64,000 nt of DNA from Cellulomonas fimi (GTDB taxonomy: Bacteria > Actinomycetota > Actinomycetes > Actinomycetales > Cellulomonadaceae). Position 1 is the stretch's first letter; each line of letters opens with the position of its first letter. Made by a program: the position numbers and the translations under genes. Of this stretch, positions 16,310 through 23,900 are shown piece by piece. The notes under the pieces are model-generated. The model was given only the letters and a program-made list of their open reading frames with translations. It searched no databases and was not told where the DNA came from. The stretch lies in NCBI RefSeq assembly GCF_028527925.1, contig NZ_JAPESW010000003.1, positions 142,855 through 206,854 on the forward strand, read 5' to 3'.

Positions 16310-17740
16310 ATGTCCCAGCGCACGAGAGTCGCCGCGCTGCTGTCCGCGGCCGTGCTCGCCATGTCGGGGATCAGCGCGATCACCGCCATGTCGGCACAGG
16401 CCGCCGCCGGCTGCAAGGTCGACTACCAGATCACGAACCAGTGGAACCCCGGCTTCGGGGCGAACGTCACCGTCACCAACCTGGGCGACCCGGTGTCGTC
16501 GTGGACCGTCGGCTGGACGTTCCCGTCGGGTCAGAAGGTCACGCAGGCCTGGAACGCCGACGTCACGCAGTCCGGCAGCGCCGTCACGGCACGCAACGTC
16601 GCGTGGAACGGCGCGGTCCGCACGGGCGGCACGGCGAGCTTCGGCTTCAACGGCACCTGGAGCGGCGCGAACGCCGTCCCGACGCAGTTCACGCTCAACG
16701 GCGTGGCCTGCACCGGCTCGACCACGGGCACCCCGACGCCGACGACGTCGCCCACCCCGAGCCCGACGCCCACGCAGACCACCACTCCCCCGCCGCCGAC
16801 GGGCAGCACGCCCGTGGCGATCAACGGCCAGCTGCGCGTCTGCGGCGTCAACCTCTGCAACCAGTACGGCAAGCCGATCCAGCTGCGCGGCGTGAGCACG
16901 CACGGGCTGCAGTGGTTCGCGAAGTGCTACAACACCGCGTCGCTCGACACGCTCGCGAACGACTGGAAGGCCGACGTCCTGCGCATCGCGATGTACGTCA
17001 ACGAGGACGGCTACGTCACCGATCCGGCCGGCTTCACGTCGCGCGTCAACGGCCTCGTCGACCAGGCCGAGCAGCGCGGGATGTACGCGATCGTCGACTT
17101 CCACACGCTCACGCCGGGCGACCCGAACGTGAACCTGGAGAACGCCAAGACGTTCTTCCGCAACGTGGCGACCCGCAACGCGGCCAAGACGAACGTCATC
17201 TACGAGATCGCGAACGAGCCCAACGGCGTGTCGTGGGAGCAGATCCGCACCTACGCCAACCAGGTCATCCCGATCATCCGCGCCGCCGACCCCGACGCCG
17301 TGATCCTCGTCGGGACGCGCGGCTGGTCGTCGCTGGGCGTCTCCAACGGCTCGACGTCGGCGGAGATCGTCGCGAACCCGCTGTCGTTCTCGAACATCAT
17401 GTACACCTTCCACTTCTACGCGGCGTCCCACCTGGACAACTACCGCAACGAGGTGCGCAGCGCGGCGACGAGGCTGCCGCTGTTCGTGTCCGAGTGGGGC
17501 ACCACGAGCGCGACGGGCGGCGGCACGGTCGACATCCAGTCGTCCACCGCGTGGCTCGACCTGCTCGACTCGCTCAAGATCAGCCACGTCAACTGGACGT
17601 ACTCCGACGCGAACGAGAGCAGCGCGGCCTTCCGGTCGGGCACCTGCTCGGGCTCGAGCTACGGCACGTCGCAGCTGTCGCAGTCCGGCCAGTTCGTCCG
17701 CAGCCGCATCGTCACGGCGGACAGCTTCCCGACCCGCTGA
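16310..17740 (+). CDS. Secreted GH5 endoglucanase with N-terminal CBM2
   Basis: 476 residues, predicted to cut internal beta-1,4-glucan bonds in cellulose. Signal peptide about 1-31; CBM2 about 34-135 (Cys35/Cys134; [17 protein letters not shown], exposed Trp); Pro-Thr linker about 136-166; GH5 domain about 167-470. Catalytic residues read off the motifs are Glu303 (acid/base, [10 protein letters not shown]) and Glu395 (nucleophile, LFVSEWGTT), with the conserved His in STHGLQW and HFYAASH. The order resembles GH5 subfamily 2 enzymes. ATG 16310 follows AGGAG (16301-16305). The gene stands alone: operator-like sites upstream, hairpin downstream. Confidence 0.94.
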   Translation: MSQRTRVAALLSAAVLAMSGISAITAMSAQAAAGCKVDYQITNQWNPGFGANVTVTNLGDPVSSWTVGWTFPSGQKVTQAWNADVTQSGSAVTARNVAWNGAVRTGGTASFGFNGTWSGANAVPTQFTLNGVACTGSTTGTPTPTTSPTPSPTPTQTTTPPPPTGSTPVAINGQLRVCGVNLCNQYGKPIQLRGVSTHGLQWFAKCYNTASLDTLANDWKADVLRIAMYVNEDGYVTDPAGFTSRVNGLVDQAEQRGMYAIVDFHTLTPGDPNVNLENAKTFFRNVATRNAAKTNVIYEIANEPNGVSWEQIRTYANQVIPIIRAADPDAVILVGTRGWSSLGVSNGSTSAEIVANPLSFSNIMYTFHFYAASHLDNYRNEVRSAATRLPLFVSEWGTTSATGGGTVDIQSSTAWLDLLDSLKISHVNWTYSDANESSAAFRSGTCSGSSYGTSQLSQSGQFVRSRIVTADSFPTR

Positions 17741-17758
17741 CGCCGCACCGCCCGCACG

Positions 17759-17794
17759 CCGCCGCCCTCGGAGGTCCGCCTCCGGGGGCGGCGG
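17759..17794 (+). terminator. Hairpin terminator after the cellulase
   Basis: CCGCCGCCC (17759-17767) pairs with GGGCGGCGG (17786-17794), with an inner CGGAGG/CCTCCG stem (17769-17774 with 17779-17784), 18 bases after the stop. Confidence 0.7.
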
Positions 17795-17868
17795 TGCGTC
17801 GTCGCCGGCCGTGCGACCTCGACCGGAACCGGTTGTCGGGATCGTGCACCCTCGCCCGTCACCCGGGC

Positions 17869-19089
17869 ATGACCCTCACCGTCTCCCGCACCGCGCACCG
17901 CGCGACGACCGCGCTGTTCCTCGTCAGCGGCCTGTCCTTCGGCGGGTTCGTCGTCCGCTCCGCCGCGCTCAAGGTCGAGCACGGGCTCGACGACCGCGCC
18001 TACGGGCTGACGAGCGTCCTGTTCGGCGCCGTCGCCATCGCCACGATGCAGGCGCTCGGACCCCTGCTCCGCCGCGTCGGGCCGGAGGCCGTCGCCCGCG
18101 TCGCGGTCGTCACGCTGCCGCTGGCCGTGGCGCTGCTGGGCGCCGTCCCCGGCACGGCCTCCTACGTCGCCGCGATCGCCGTGGTCGCCGCGGCGAACGG
18201 AGCGCTCGACGTCTCCATGAACGCCACGGCGGTCCGGGCCGAGCAGCGGATCGGACGCCCGATCCTCAGCGGCTGCCACGCCGCGTGGAGCATCGGCATC
18301 ACCGTCGCCACCCTCGCCGGGACCGCGAGCCTCGCCGCCGGAGTCCCGACCGCCGCCCACCTCGCCGTCGCCGCGTGCCTGGCGGTGCCCGTCGCGCTCG
18401 CCGCCGGGTCCCGCCTCCCCGTCGTCGCACCCACCGGCGCACCGGGGGCCGGCGGTGCACCGGCATCGGCGAGGCCGGCCGAGGCGGCGGACGCGACCCG
18501 CTCGTGGTCGCCCGCGTTCGCGCGCGTCGCGGTGGTCGGCGTCGTCCTCATGGTCGCCGAGGGCGCCGCGCTCGCGTGGGGCGCCGTCCTGCTGCACGAG
18601 CAGCGCGACGCGTCGCTCGCGGTCGCGGCCGCCGCCACCACCGCGTTCACCGCCGCACAGACCCTCGGACGCGTCGTCGGCGACCGGCTGCGCGCCGCGT
18701 GGGGCGACGCGCGGCTGTTCCGGCGCGGGGCCGTCGTCGGCGCGTGCGGGCTGGCGCTCGGGGCGCTCGCACCGGACCCCGTGGTCGCCGTCGGCGGCTT
18801 CGCGCTGCTCGGCCTCGGCGGCGCGACGCTCGTGCCGATCGCGTACGCGGAGACCGGCCGCCTGGACCCGAGCGGCCGCTCGGCCGCACGCCTGTCGGTC
18901 TTCGTCTACGCCGGCGTGCTGGCGGGCCCGGCGGCCATCGGCCTCCTCGCCGCCGGCGCGGGCCTCACGGCGGCCGTCGCCCTCGTCGCACCGCTCCTCG
19001 CAGCCTCGGCGCTGATCCTCCCGAGGGCGGGCCACGACCGGACGCGGACCAGCACCGACCTCCCGCAGCGGGCCCGTCAGGCCGGTTGA
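17869..19089 (+). CDS. MFS transporter
   Basis: 406 residues with about 12 hydrophobic segments. RTAHRATTALFLVSGLSFGGFVVRSAALKVEHGLDDRAYGLTSVLFGAVAIATMQALGPLLRRVGPEAV has the layout of the first helices and the loop 2-3 region; GALDVSMNATAVRAEQRIGRPILSGCHAAWSIG matches the YbjJ-like subgroup of the major facilitator family, in which this N...H.AWSIG stretch is conserved. The central loop is Ala/Gly/Pro-rich. Substrate unknown, exporter likely. Although it sits between two secreted glycanases, there is no sign that it transports sugars. Confidence 0.85.
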   Translation: MTLTVSRTAHRATTALFLVSGLSFGGFVVRSAALKVEHGLDDRAYGLTSVLFGAVAIATMQALGPLLRRVGPEAVARVAVVTLPLAVALLGAVPGTASYVAAIAVVAAANGALDVSMNATAVRAEQRIGRPILSGCHAAWSIGITVATLAGTASLAAGVPTAAHLAVAACLAVPVALAAGSRLPVVAPTGAPGAGGAPASARPAEAADATRSWSPAFARVAVVGVVLMVAEGAALAWGAVLLHEQRDASLAVAAAATTAFTAAQTLGRVVGDRLRAAWGDARLFRRGAVVGACGLALGALAPDPVVAVGGFALLGLGGATLVPIAYAETGRLDPSGRSAARLSVFVYAGVLAGPAAIGLLAAGAGLTAAVALVAPLLAASALILPRAGHDRTRTSTDLPQRARQAG

Positions 19090-19236
19090 GCCGCAGGCGG
19101 CGCCGTCCGGTCCGCCGGGCGCCCTGTCCACGCTCACGTCGCCGCGTGGCCGTGTCCCGTCGCGGGCCGCTGACCGCCCGAACCGACGTCCGCGCCGCGC
19201 GAGTCATGGGCGGTTGTGGTGTTGCGCCCGGATCCC

Positions 19237-19316
19237 TTGACCGGACCGCCGCGCGTTCGTATCGTCTGGTCGCGACGCCGCAAATTCTCGACAACACGGA
19301 CGCACAAAGTTGTGCG
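19237..19316 (+). promoter_or_regulatory. Promoter and palindrome in the long leader of the GH87-like gene
   Basis: TTGACC (19237-19242)-17 bases-TATCGT (19260-19265) is a good vegetative promoter. Forty bases downstream is CGCACAA-AG-TTGTGCG (19301-19316), a perfect 7-bp inverted repeat with a 2-base centre, placed where a repressor would block transcription. The whole gap is 446 bases (19090-19535). The remaining ~220 bases before the ATG at 19536 hold no gene that can be supported, so the mRNA probably has a long leader. Confidence 0.6.
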
Positions 19317-19535
19317 GACGTGGGCAACACTCGCACGACGGCGTCGGCCGCTGCCTGCGCACCAGCGGTCGTTCCTGGTCCACCACTGAACGCCGTGCAC
19401 GTGCCGGCGGGGGCACCGACGTCCCCGTGACGCGTCCGGGGAGCCCGCCTGCGGCCGACGCCGGCCGCCCGCGCCCGGCCGTGCCCACGTGCCCGGCCCG
19501 GACCCGCCTCCGAGGCGGGAGAACGAGGACGACCC

Positions 19536-22500
19536 ATGAGAAGGAACGTCAGGCACGCGGTCGTGGCGGTCGCCGCGGCAGCGCTCGTCGCACCGCTCGG
19601 CCTCGCGCTCGTCGCGCAGGGTGCCGCCGCGGCACCCGTCAACCTCGCCGCGGGGAAGCCCGCGACGGCCAGCAGCTCGACCGACGTCTACGGCGCCGGC
19701 AACGTCACCGACGGGAACCAGGCGACGTACTGGGAGTCGACGAACAACCAGCTTCCGCAGTGGGTGCAGGTCGACCTCGGCACGGCCGCCACGGTCACGG
19801 ACCTGACCCTCAAGCTGCCGACCGCCGGGTGGGGCGCGAGGACTCAGACGATCACCGTGCAGGGCTCGACGAACGGCTCGACGTTCACGACGCTCAAGGC
19901 CCAGGCCGCGTACGCGTTCGCGCCCGCCTCCGCCAACACCGTCACGGTCGACGTCACGGACACCGCTGTGCGGTTCGTGCGGCTCAGCATCTCCGCGAAC
20001 ACCGGCTGGCCCGCGGGGCAGCTCTCGGAGCTCGAGGTCTACGGCACGGCCGGCCCGACGCCCACCCCGACCACCCCGACGCCCACGACGACCCCGCCGA
20101 CCGGGCAGAACCTCGCCGCGAACCGGCCGATCGTCGCGTCGTCGACCGAGTGGACCTACGTCGCGGGCAACGCCGTCGACGGGCAGCTCGGCACGTACTG
20201 GGAGGGCGCGGGCGGTCAGTACCCGTCGACCCTCACGGTGAGCCTCGCCTCGGCGAGCCAGGTCACCGGCGTGGTCGTGAAGCTCAACCCCGACGCCGCG
20301 TGGGCCAACCGCACGCAGACGTTCGAGGTGCAGGGACGGACCGGGACGGGCGCGTTCACGACGCTGGCACCGTCGGCCGCCCGCGCGTTCAGCCCGTCGA
20401 CGGGCAACACCGTCACCGTCCCGGTCACCGGCACGGCGTCCGACGTGCGCCTGGTCTTCACGGGCAACACCGGGGCCGGCAACGGGCAGGTCGCCGAGCT
20501 GCAGGTGCTCGGCACACCCGCGCCGAACCCGGACCTCACGGTCACGGGCGTGACGTCGTCGCCCACCAACCCGACCGAGTCGACGGCCGTCACCCTGAGC
20601 GCGACGGTCCGCAACGCGGGGACCGCGGCGTCGGCCGCGACGTCGGTCGCGTTCCAGGTCGACGGGCAGACCGCCGCCACCGCCTCGGTGGGGGCGATCG
20701 CTGCGGGCGCGACGGCGACGGTCACCGCGTCGATCGGCGCACGCGCCGCCGGCTCCTACACGGTCGGCGCGACGGCCGACCCGGCGAACACGGTCGTCGA
20801 GCAGGACGAGTCCAACAACGCCTACAGCAACCCGACGAAGCTCGTCGTCGCCCCCGTCCCGACGTCCGACCTCGTGCCTGTCGTCAGCTGGAGCCCGGGC
20901 AACCCGGCGGCCGGCGCGGTCGTCACGTTCACCGGCGCGGTCGCGAACAACGGCAACGTCGCGACGTCGTCGGGCGCGCACGCGCTCACGGTGACGATCA
21001 AGGACTCGACCACCGGCGCGGTCGTCAGGACGCTCACCGGCTCCGTCAGCGGTGCGATCGCCGCCGGCGCCACGAGCGCCACGATGAACCTCGGCACGTG
21101 GACCGCGACGAACGGCACCTACACCGTGTCGAGCGCGGTGGCCGCCGACAGCACCGAGGTGCCCGGCAAGCAGACGAACAACGTCGTCACCGGCGGGATC
21201 TACGTCGGCCGCGGCGCCCACCTGCCGTTCGACATGTACGAGGCGGAGGACGGCCGCGCGGGCGGCGGCGCGGTGCTCGTCGGCCCCAACCGGACGGTCG
21301 GCGACCTCGCCGGCGAGGCGTCGGGCCGGCGCGCGGCGACGCTGTCCGCCACGGGCGCCTATGTCGAGTGGACGCTCAAGAACCCGACGAACACCCTGGT
21401 CACGCGCTTCTCCGTCCCGGACAACGCGGCCGGGACCGGCCAGAGCGGCAGCATCGACGTCCTGGTGAACGGCACGTTCCTCAAGCGCCTCGACCTGACG
21501 TCCCGGTTCGCGTGGCTGTACGGCAACGAGACCAACCCGAACAACCAGCCGGGCTCGGGCGGTCCGCGGCACATCTACGACGAGGCGAGCACGCTGCTCG
21601 GCACGACCGTCCCGGCCGGGGCGACGATCCGGCTCCAGCGCACGGCGAGCAATCCGCAGCCCGTCACGGTCGACTTCATCAACACCGAGCTCGCGACGCC
21701 CGACGCCAACCCGAACCCGTCCCAGTACGTGCAGCCCACCGGCTTCACGCACCAGGCGGTGCAGGACGCGCTCGACAAGGTCCGCATGGACACGACGGGC
21801 GCGCTCAAGGGCGTCTACCTGCCGGCCGGCGACTACAGCACGAGCTCCAAGTTCCAGGTGTACGGCAAGGCCGTCGACATCGTCGGCGCCGGGCCGTGGT
21901 TCACGCGGTTCTTCGCGCCGAGCGGGCAGGAGAACACCGACGTCGGCTTCCGCGCCGAGGCGTCGGCGAACGGCTCGAAGTGGCGGGGCTTCGCGTACTT
22001 CGGCAACTACACGTCGCGGATCGACGGGCCGGGCAAGGTCCTCGACTTCACGAACGTCGCGAACATGACGGTCGACGACCTGTGGGTCGAGCACATGATC
22101 TGCATGTTCTGGGCGTCGAACATGGACTCCTCGACGATCACCAACTCGCGCATCCGGAACACGTTCGCCGACGGCATCAACATGACCAACGGGTCGGCGA
22201 ACAACCGCGTCGCGAACATCGAGGCGCGCGGCACGGGCGACGACTCGTTCGCGCTGTTCGCGGCGACCGACGCGGGGGGCACGGGCCAGACCGGCAACGT
22301 CTACGAGAACCTGACGTCGCTGGTCACGTGGCGGGCCGCGGGCCTGGCCGTCTACGGCGGGTACGGCAACACGTTCCGCAACATCTACATCGCGGACACG
22401 CTCGTGTACTCCGGCATCACGATCAGCTCGCTCGACTTCGGCTACCCGATGGACGAGTTCGGGTCCGCCGCGCCGACGAGCTTCCAGAACATCTCGATCG

Positions 22501-22889
22501 TGCGCGCCGGCGGCCACTTCTGGGGCAACCAGACGTTCCCCGCGATCTGGGTGTTCTCCGCGTCGAAGAAGTTCCAGGGGATCCGGGTGAGCGACGTCGA
22601 CATCGTCGACCCGACCTACTCCGGGATCATGTTCCAGACGAACTACGTCGGCGGTCAGCCGCAGAACCCGATCACCGACACGACGTTCACGAACGTGTCG
22701 ATCACCGGGGCGCGCAAGAGCGGTGACGCGTGGGACGCGAAGTCCGGGTTCGGCATCTGGGTCAACGAGATGCCCGAGGCGGGTCAGGGTCCGGCCGTCG
22801 GGTCGGCGACGTTCACCAACCTGAGGATGAGCGGCAACGCGCAGGACATCCGGAACACGACGTCGACGTTCACCATCAACCGCAACTGA
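19536..22889 (+). CDS. Secreted GH87-like alpha-1,3-glucanase (mutanase/mycodextranase type), multi-domain
   Basis: 1117 residues. Signal peptide about 1-33; two F5/8-type (discoidin) domains at about 35-170 and 191-326 (VNLAAGKPATASSSTDVYGAGNVTDG; QNLAANRPIVASSTEWTYVAGNAVDG) joined by a Thr-Pro linker; a CARDB domain about 332-437 (VVEQDESNNAY); a second Ig/CARDB-like domain about 444-550; a CBM6-like domain about 562-718 (YEAEDGRAGGGAVLVGPN); and a C-terminal right-handed beta-helix about 725-1117. In the helix, FADGINMTNGSANN and ARGTGDDSFALFAATD hold Asp879, Asp902 and Asp903, matching the cluster of acidic residues GH87 enzymes use for hydrolysis. Such enzymes cut alpha-1,3-glucan of fungal walls or dental plaque. 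Family assignment rests on domain order and remembered motifs. SD GGGAGAACGAGGA. Confidence 0.75.
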   Translation: MRRNVRHAVVAVAAAALVAPLGLALVAQGAAAAPVNLAAGKPATASSSTDVYGAGNVTDGNQATYWESTNNQLPQWVQVDLGTAATVTDLTLKLPTAGWGARTQTITVQGSTNGSTFTTLKAQAAYAFAPASANTVTVDVTDTAVRFVRLSISANTGWPAGQLSELEVYGTAGPTPTPTTPTPTTTPPTGQNLAANRPIVASSTEWTYVAGNAVDGQLGTYWEGAGGQYPSTLTVSLASASQVTGVVVKLNPDAAWANRTQTFEVQGRTGTGAFTTLAPSAARAFSPSTGNTVTVPVTGTASDVRLVFTGNTGAGNGQVAELQVLGTPAPNPDLTVTGVTSSPTNPTESTAVTLSATVRNAGTAASAATSVAFQVDGQTAATASVGAIAAGATATVTASIGARAAGSYTVGATADPANTVVEQDESNNAYSNPTKLVVAPVPTSDLVPVVSWSPGNPAAGAVVTFTGAVANNGNVATSSGAHALTVTIKDSTTGAVVRTLTGSVSGAIAAGATSATMNLGTWTATNGTYTVSSAVAADSTEVPGKQTNNVVTGGIYVGRGAHLPFDMYEAEDGRAGGGAVLVGPNRTVGDLAGEASGRRAATLSATGAYVEWTLKNPTNTLVTRFSVPDNAAGTGQSGSIDVLVNGTFLKRLDLTSRFAWLYGNETNPNNQPGSGGPRHIYDEASTLLGTTVPAGATIRLQRTASNPQPVTVDFINTELATPDANPNPSQYVQPTGFTHQAVQDALDKVRMDTTGALKGVYLPAGDYSTSSKFQVYGKAVDIVGAGPWFTRFFAPSGQENTDVGFRAEASANGSKWRGFAYFGNYTSRIDGPGKVLDFTNVANMTVDDLWVEHMICMFWASNMDSSTITNSRIRNTFADGINMTNGSANNRVANIEARGTGDDSFALFAATDAGGTGQTGNVYENLTSLVTWRAAGLAVYGGYGNTFRNIYIADTLVYSGITISSLDFGYPMDEFGSAAPTSFQNISIVRAGGHFWGNQTFPAIWVFSASKKFQGIRVSDVDIVDPTYSGIMFQTNYVGGQPQNPITDTTFTNVSITGARKSGDAWDAKSGFGIWVNEMPEAGQGPAVGSATFTNLRMSGNAQDIRNTTSTFTINRN

Positions 22890-22903
22890 CGCCGACGCGC
22901 TGA

Positions 22904-22935
22904 CCGCCCGGGCCGGGTCCTCCCGGCCCGGGCGG
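22904..22935. terminator. Perfect 14-bp hairpin between GH87-like gene and yidD
   Basis: CCGCCCGGGCCGGG (22904-22917) pairs with its exact complement (22922-22935) across a 4-base loop, 15 bases after the glucanase stop and 24 bases before the end of the convergent yidD. It is usable in both directions. Confidence 0.8.
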
Positions 22936-22958
22936 CTGCGTCCGCCCGTCCGCTCGGC

Positions 22959-23246
22959 CTAGCGGAGCGGGAAGCGGAACGGGATCGGGATGCCGCCGCA
23001 GCAGCAGACGCCGCTGACGTCGGACTGCGCGAGCATCGCGGCGGCCCGGTAGCAGGCCAGGAACTGCAGGGCGGTGGGGACGACCGACCGCACGACGCCG
23101 CGCCGCGCGACGAACCCCCGGACCGCCACCGAGCAGGAGTCGCCGCCGTGGGCGACCCGGTGCGCACAGCTCCAGCCCTTCCGGGGCGAGAGGCGGCGCT
23201 GGTACGCGGCGATGAGGCGGTCGGCGGCCGTGGCGAGAGGGCTCAT
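22959..23246 (-). CDS. yidD: Membrane protein insertion efficiency factor YidD
   Basis: 95 residues. AADRLIAAYQRRLSPRKGWSCAHRVAHGGDSCSVAVRGFVARRGVVRSVVPTALQFLACYRAA carries the YidD pattern: amphipathic N-terminal helix, YQR-x-LSP, Cys-x(n)-Ser-Cys-S and a third Cys near LxxC. YidD assists YidC/Sec insertion of inner-membrane proteins. The end, SGVCCCGGIPIPFRFPLR, adds three Cys not needed for the family. It is not in the usual rpmH-rnpA-yidD-yidC cluster; the neighbours are a glucanase and a DUF6314 gene, so it may be an extra copy. Confidence 0.8.
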   Translation of the reverse strand: MSPLATAADRLIAAYQRRLSPRKGWSCAHRVAHGGDSCSVAVRGFVARRGVVRSVVPTALQFLACYRAAAMLAQSDVSGVCCCGGIPIPFRFPLR

Positions 23247-23345
23247 CGGGTCACGCTAGGTGGCGCTCCGGGACCGCGCGCGGCGAGCGGACGGCGCGGG
23301 CCGCGCGGAGCCGCGACGGGCGGTCCGGGTCGCGGTGCGCCACGG

Positions 23346-23774
23346 TCAGGTGTCGTCGGGCAACCGTCGGTACGTCGTCGTCAGCCGGTAGTCCTTGCGC
23401 GGACCGACGGCGTGCCAGACCTCCTCGTAGGCGTCGTCGCCGACGAACCGGCCGCGCACCGTGTACGTGTCGTCGCCGCAGCCGTGCACGCCGGACCACC
23501 GCTCGTCGCGCAGGTCGAACCCGTAGAAGGGCCGCCCGTCGCCGAACAGCACCTCGACGGCGCCGTCGCCGGCCGCGCGCAGCAGGAGCCGCCGCGCCGC
23601 GGGTCGCTCGTCGCCGCCGAACGCCAGCACGCCGTCCTCGACGCACGCGAGCCCGCCGTCGCCCGTCGGCGCGAACGTCGCCGTGCCGCGGAACGTCCCG
23701 TCGACCCCGGCGCGCGCGTCGGCCACCGCGCGGTCGACCGACCACGCTCCGGCGAACCTCGCGAGCACGTCCAC
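23346..23774 (-). CDS. DUF6314-family protein
   Basis: 142 residues from GTG 23774 (a second in-frame GTG two codons later is possible). LARFAGAWSVDRAVADARAGVDGTFRGTATFAPTGDGGLACVEDGVLAFGG and FYGFDLRDERWSGVHGCGDDTYTVRGRFVGDDAYEEVWHAVGPRKDYRLTTTYRR match a single-domain, lipocalin-like beta-barrel family of unknown function, present across actinobacteria and proteobacteria. Motif recall only. It reads away from cstA; the 126-base intergenic region must hold both promoters. Confidence 0.7.
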   Translation of the reverse strand: MDVLARFAGAWSVDRAVADARAGVDGTFRGTATFAPTGDGGLACVEDGVLAFGGDERPAARRLLLRAAGDGAVEVLFGDGRPFYGFDLRDERWSGVHGCGDDTYTVRGRFVGDDAYEEVWHAVGPRKDYRLTTTYRRLPDDT

Positions 23775-23900
23775 GCTCGTGACCGTCTCACGGCACCGCC
23801 GCATGCGGGAAGTCCGGGACGAGCTCCGCCCGGTTGCGACCGACCGGGCCGCGCGTAGCGTGCGTGCTGGTCGACGACGACGACGCCTGAGGGGGCCAGC

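Noticed and set aside
19134..22517. Long minus-strand frame opposite the GH87-like gene
   Set aside because: Its product is an Arg/Asp/Gly-rich shadow with no fold, while the plus-strand gene has a signal peptide, defined domains and catalytic motifs.
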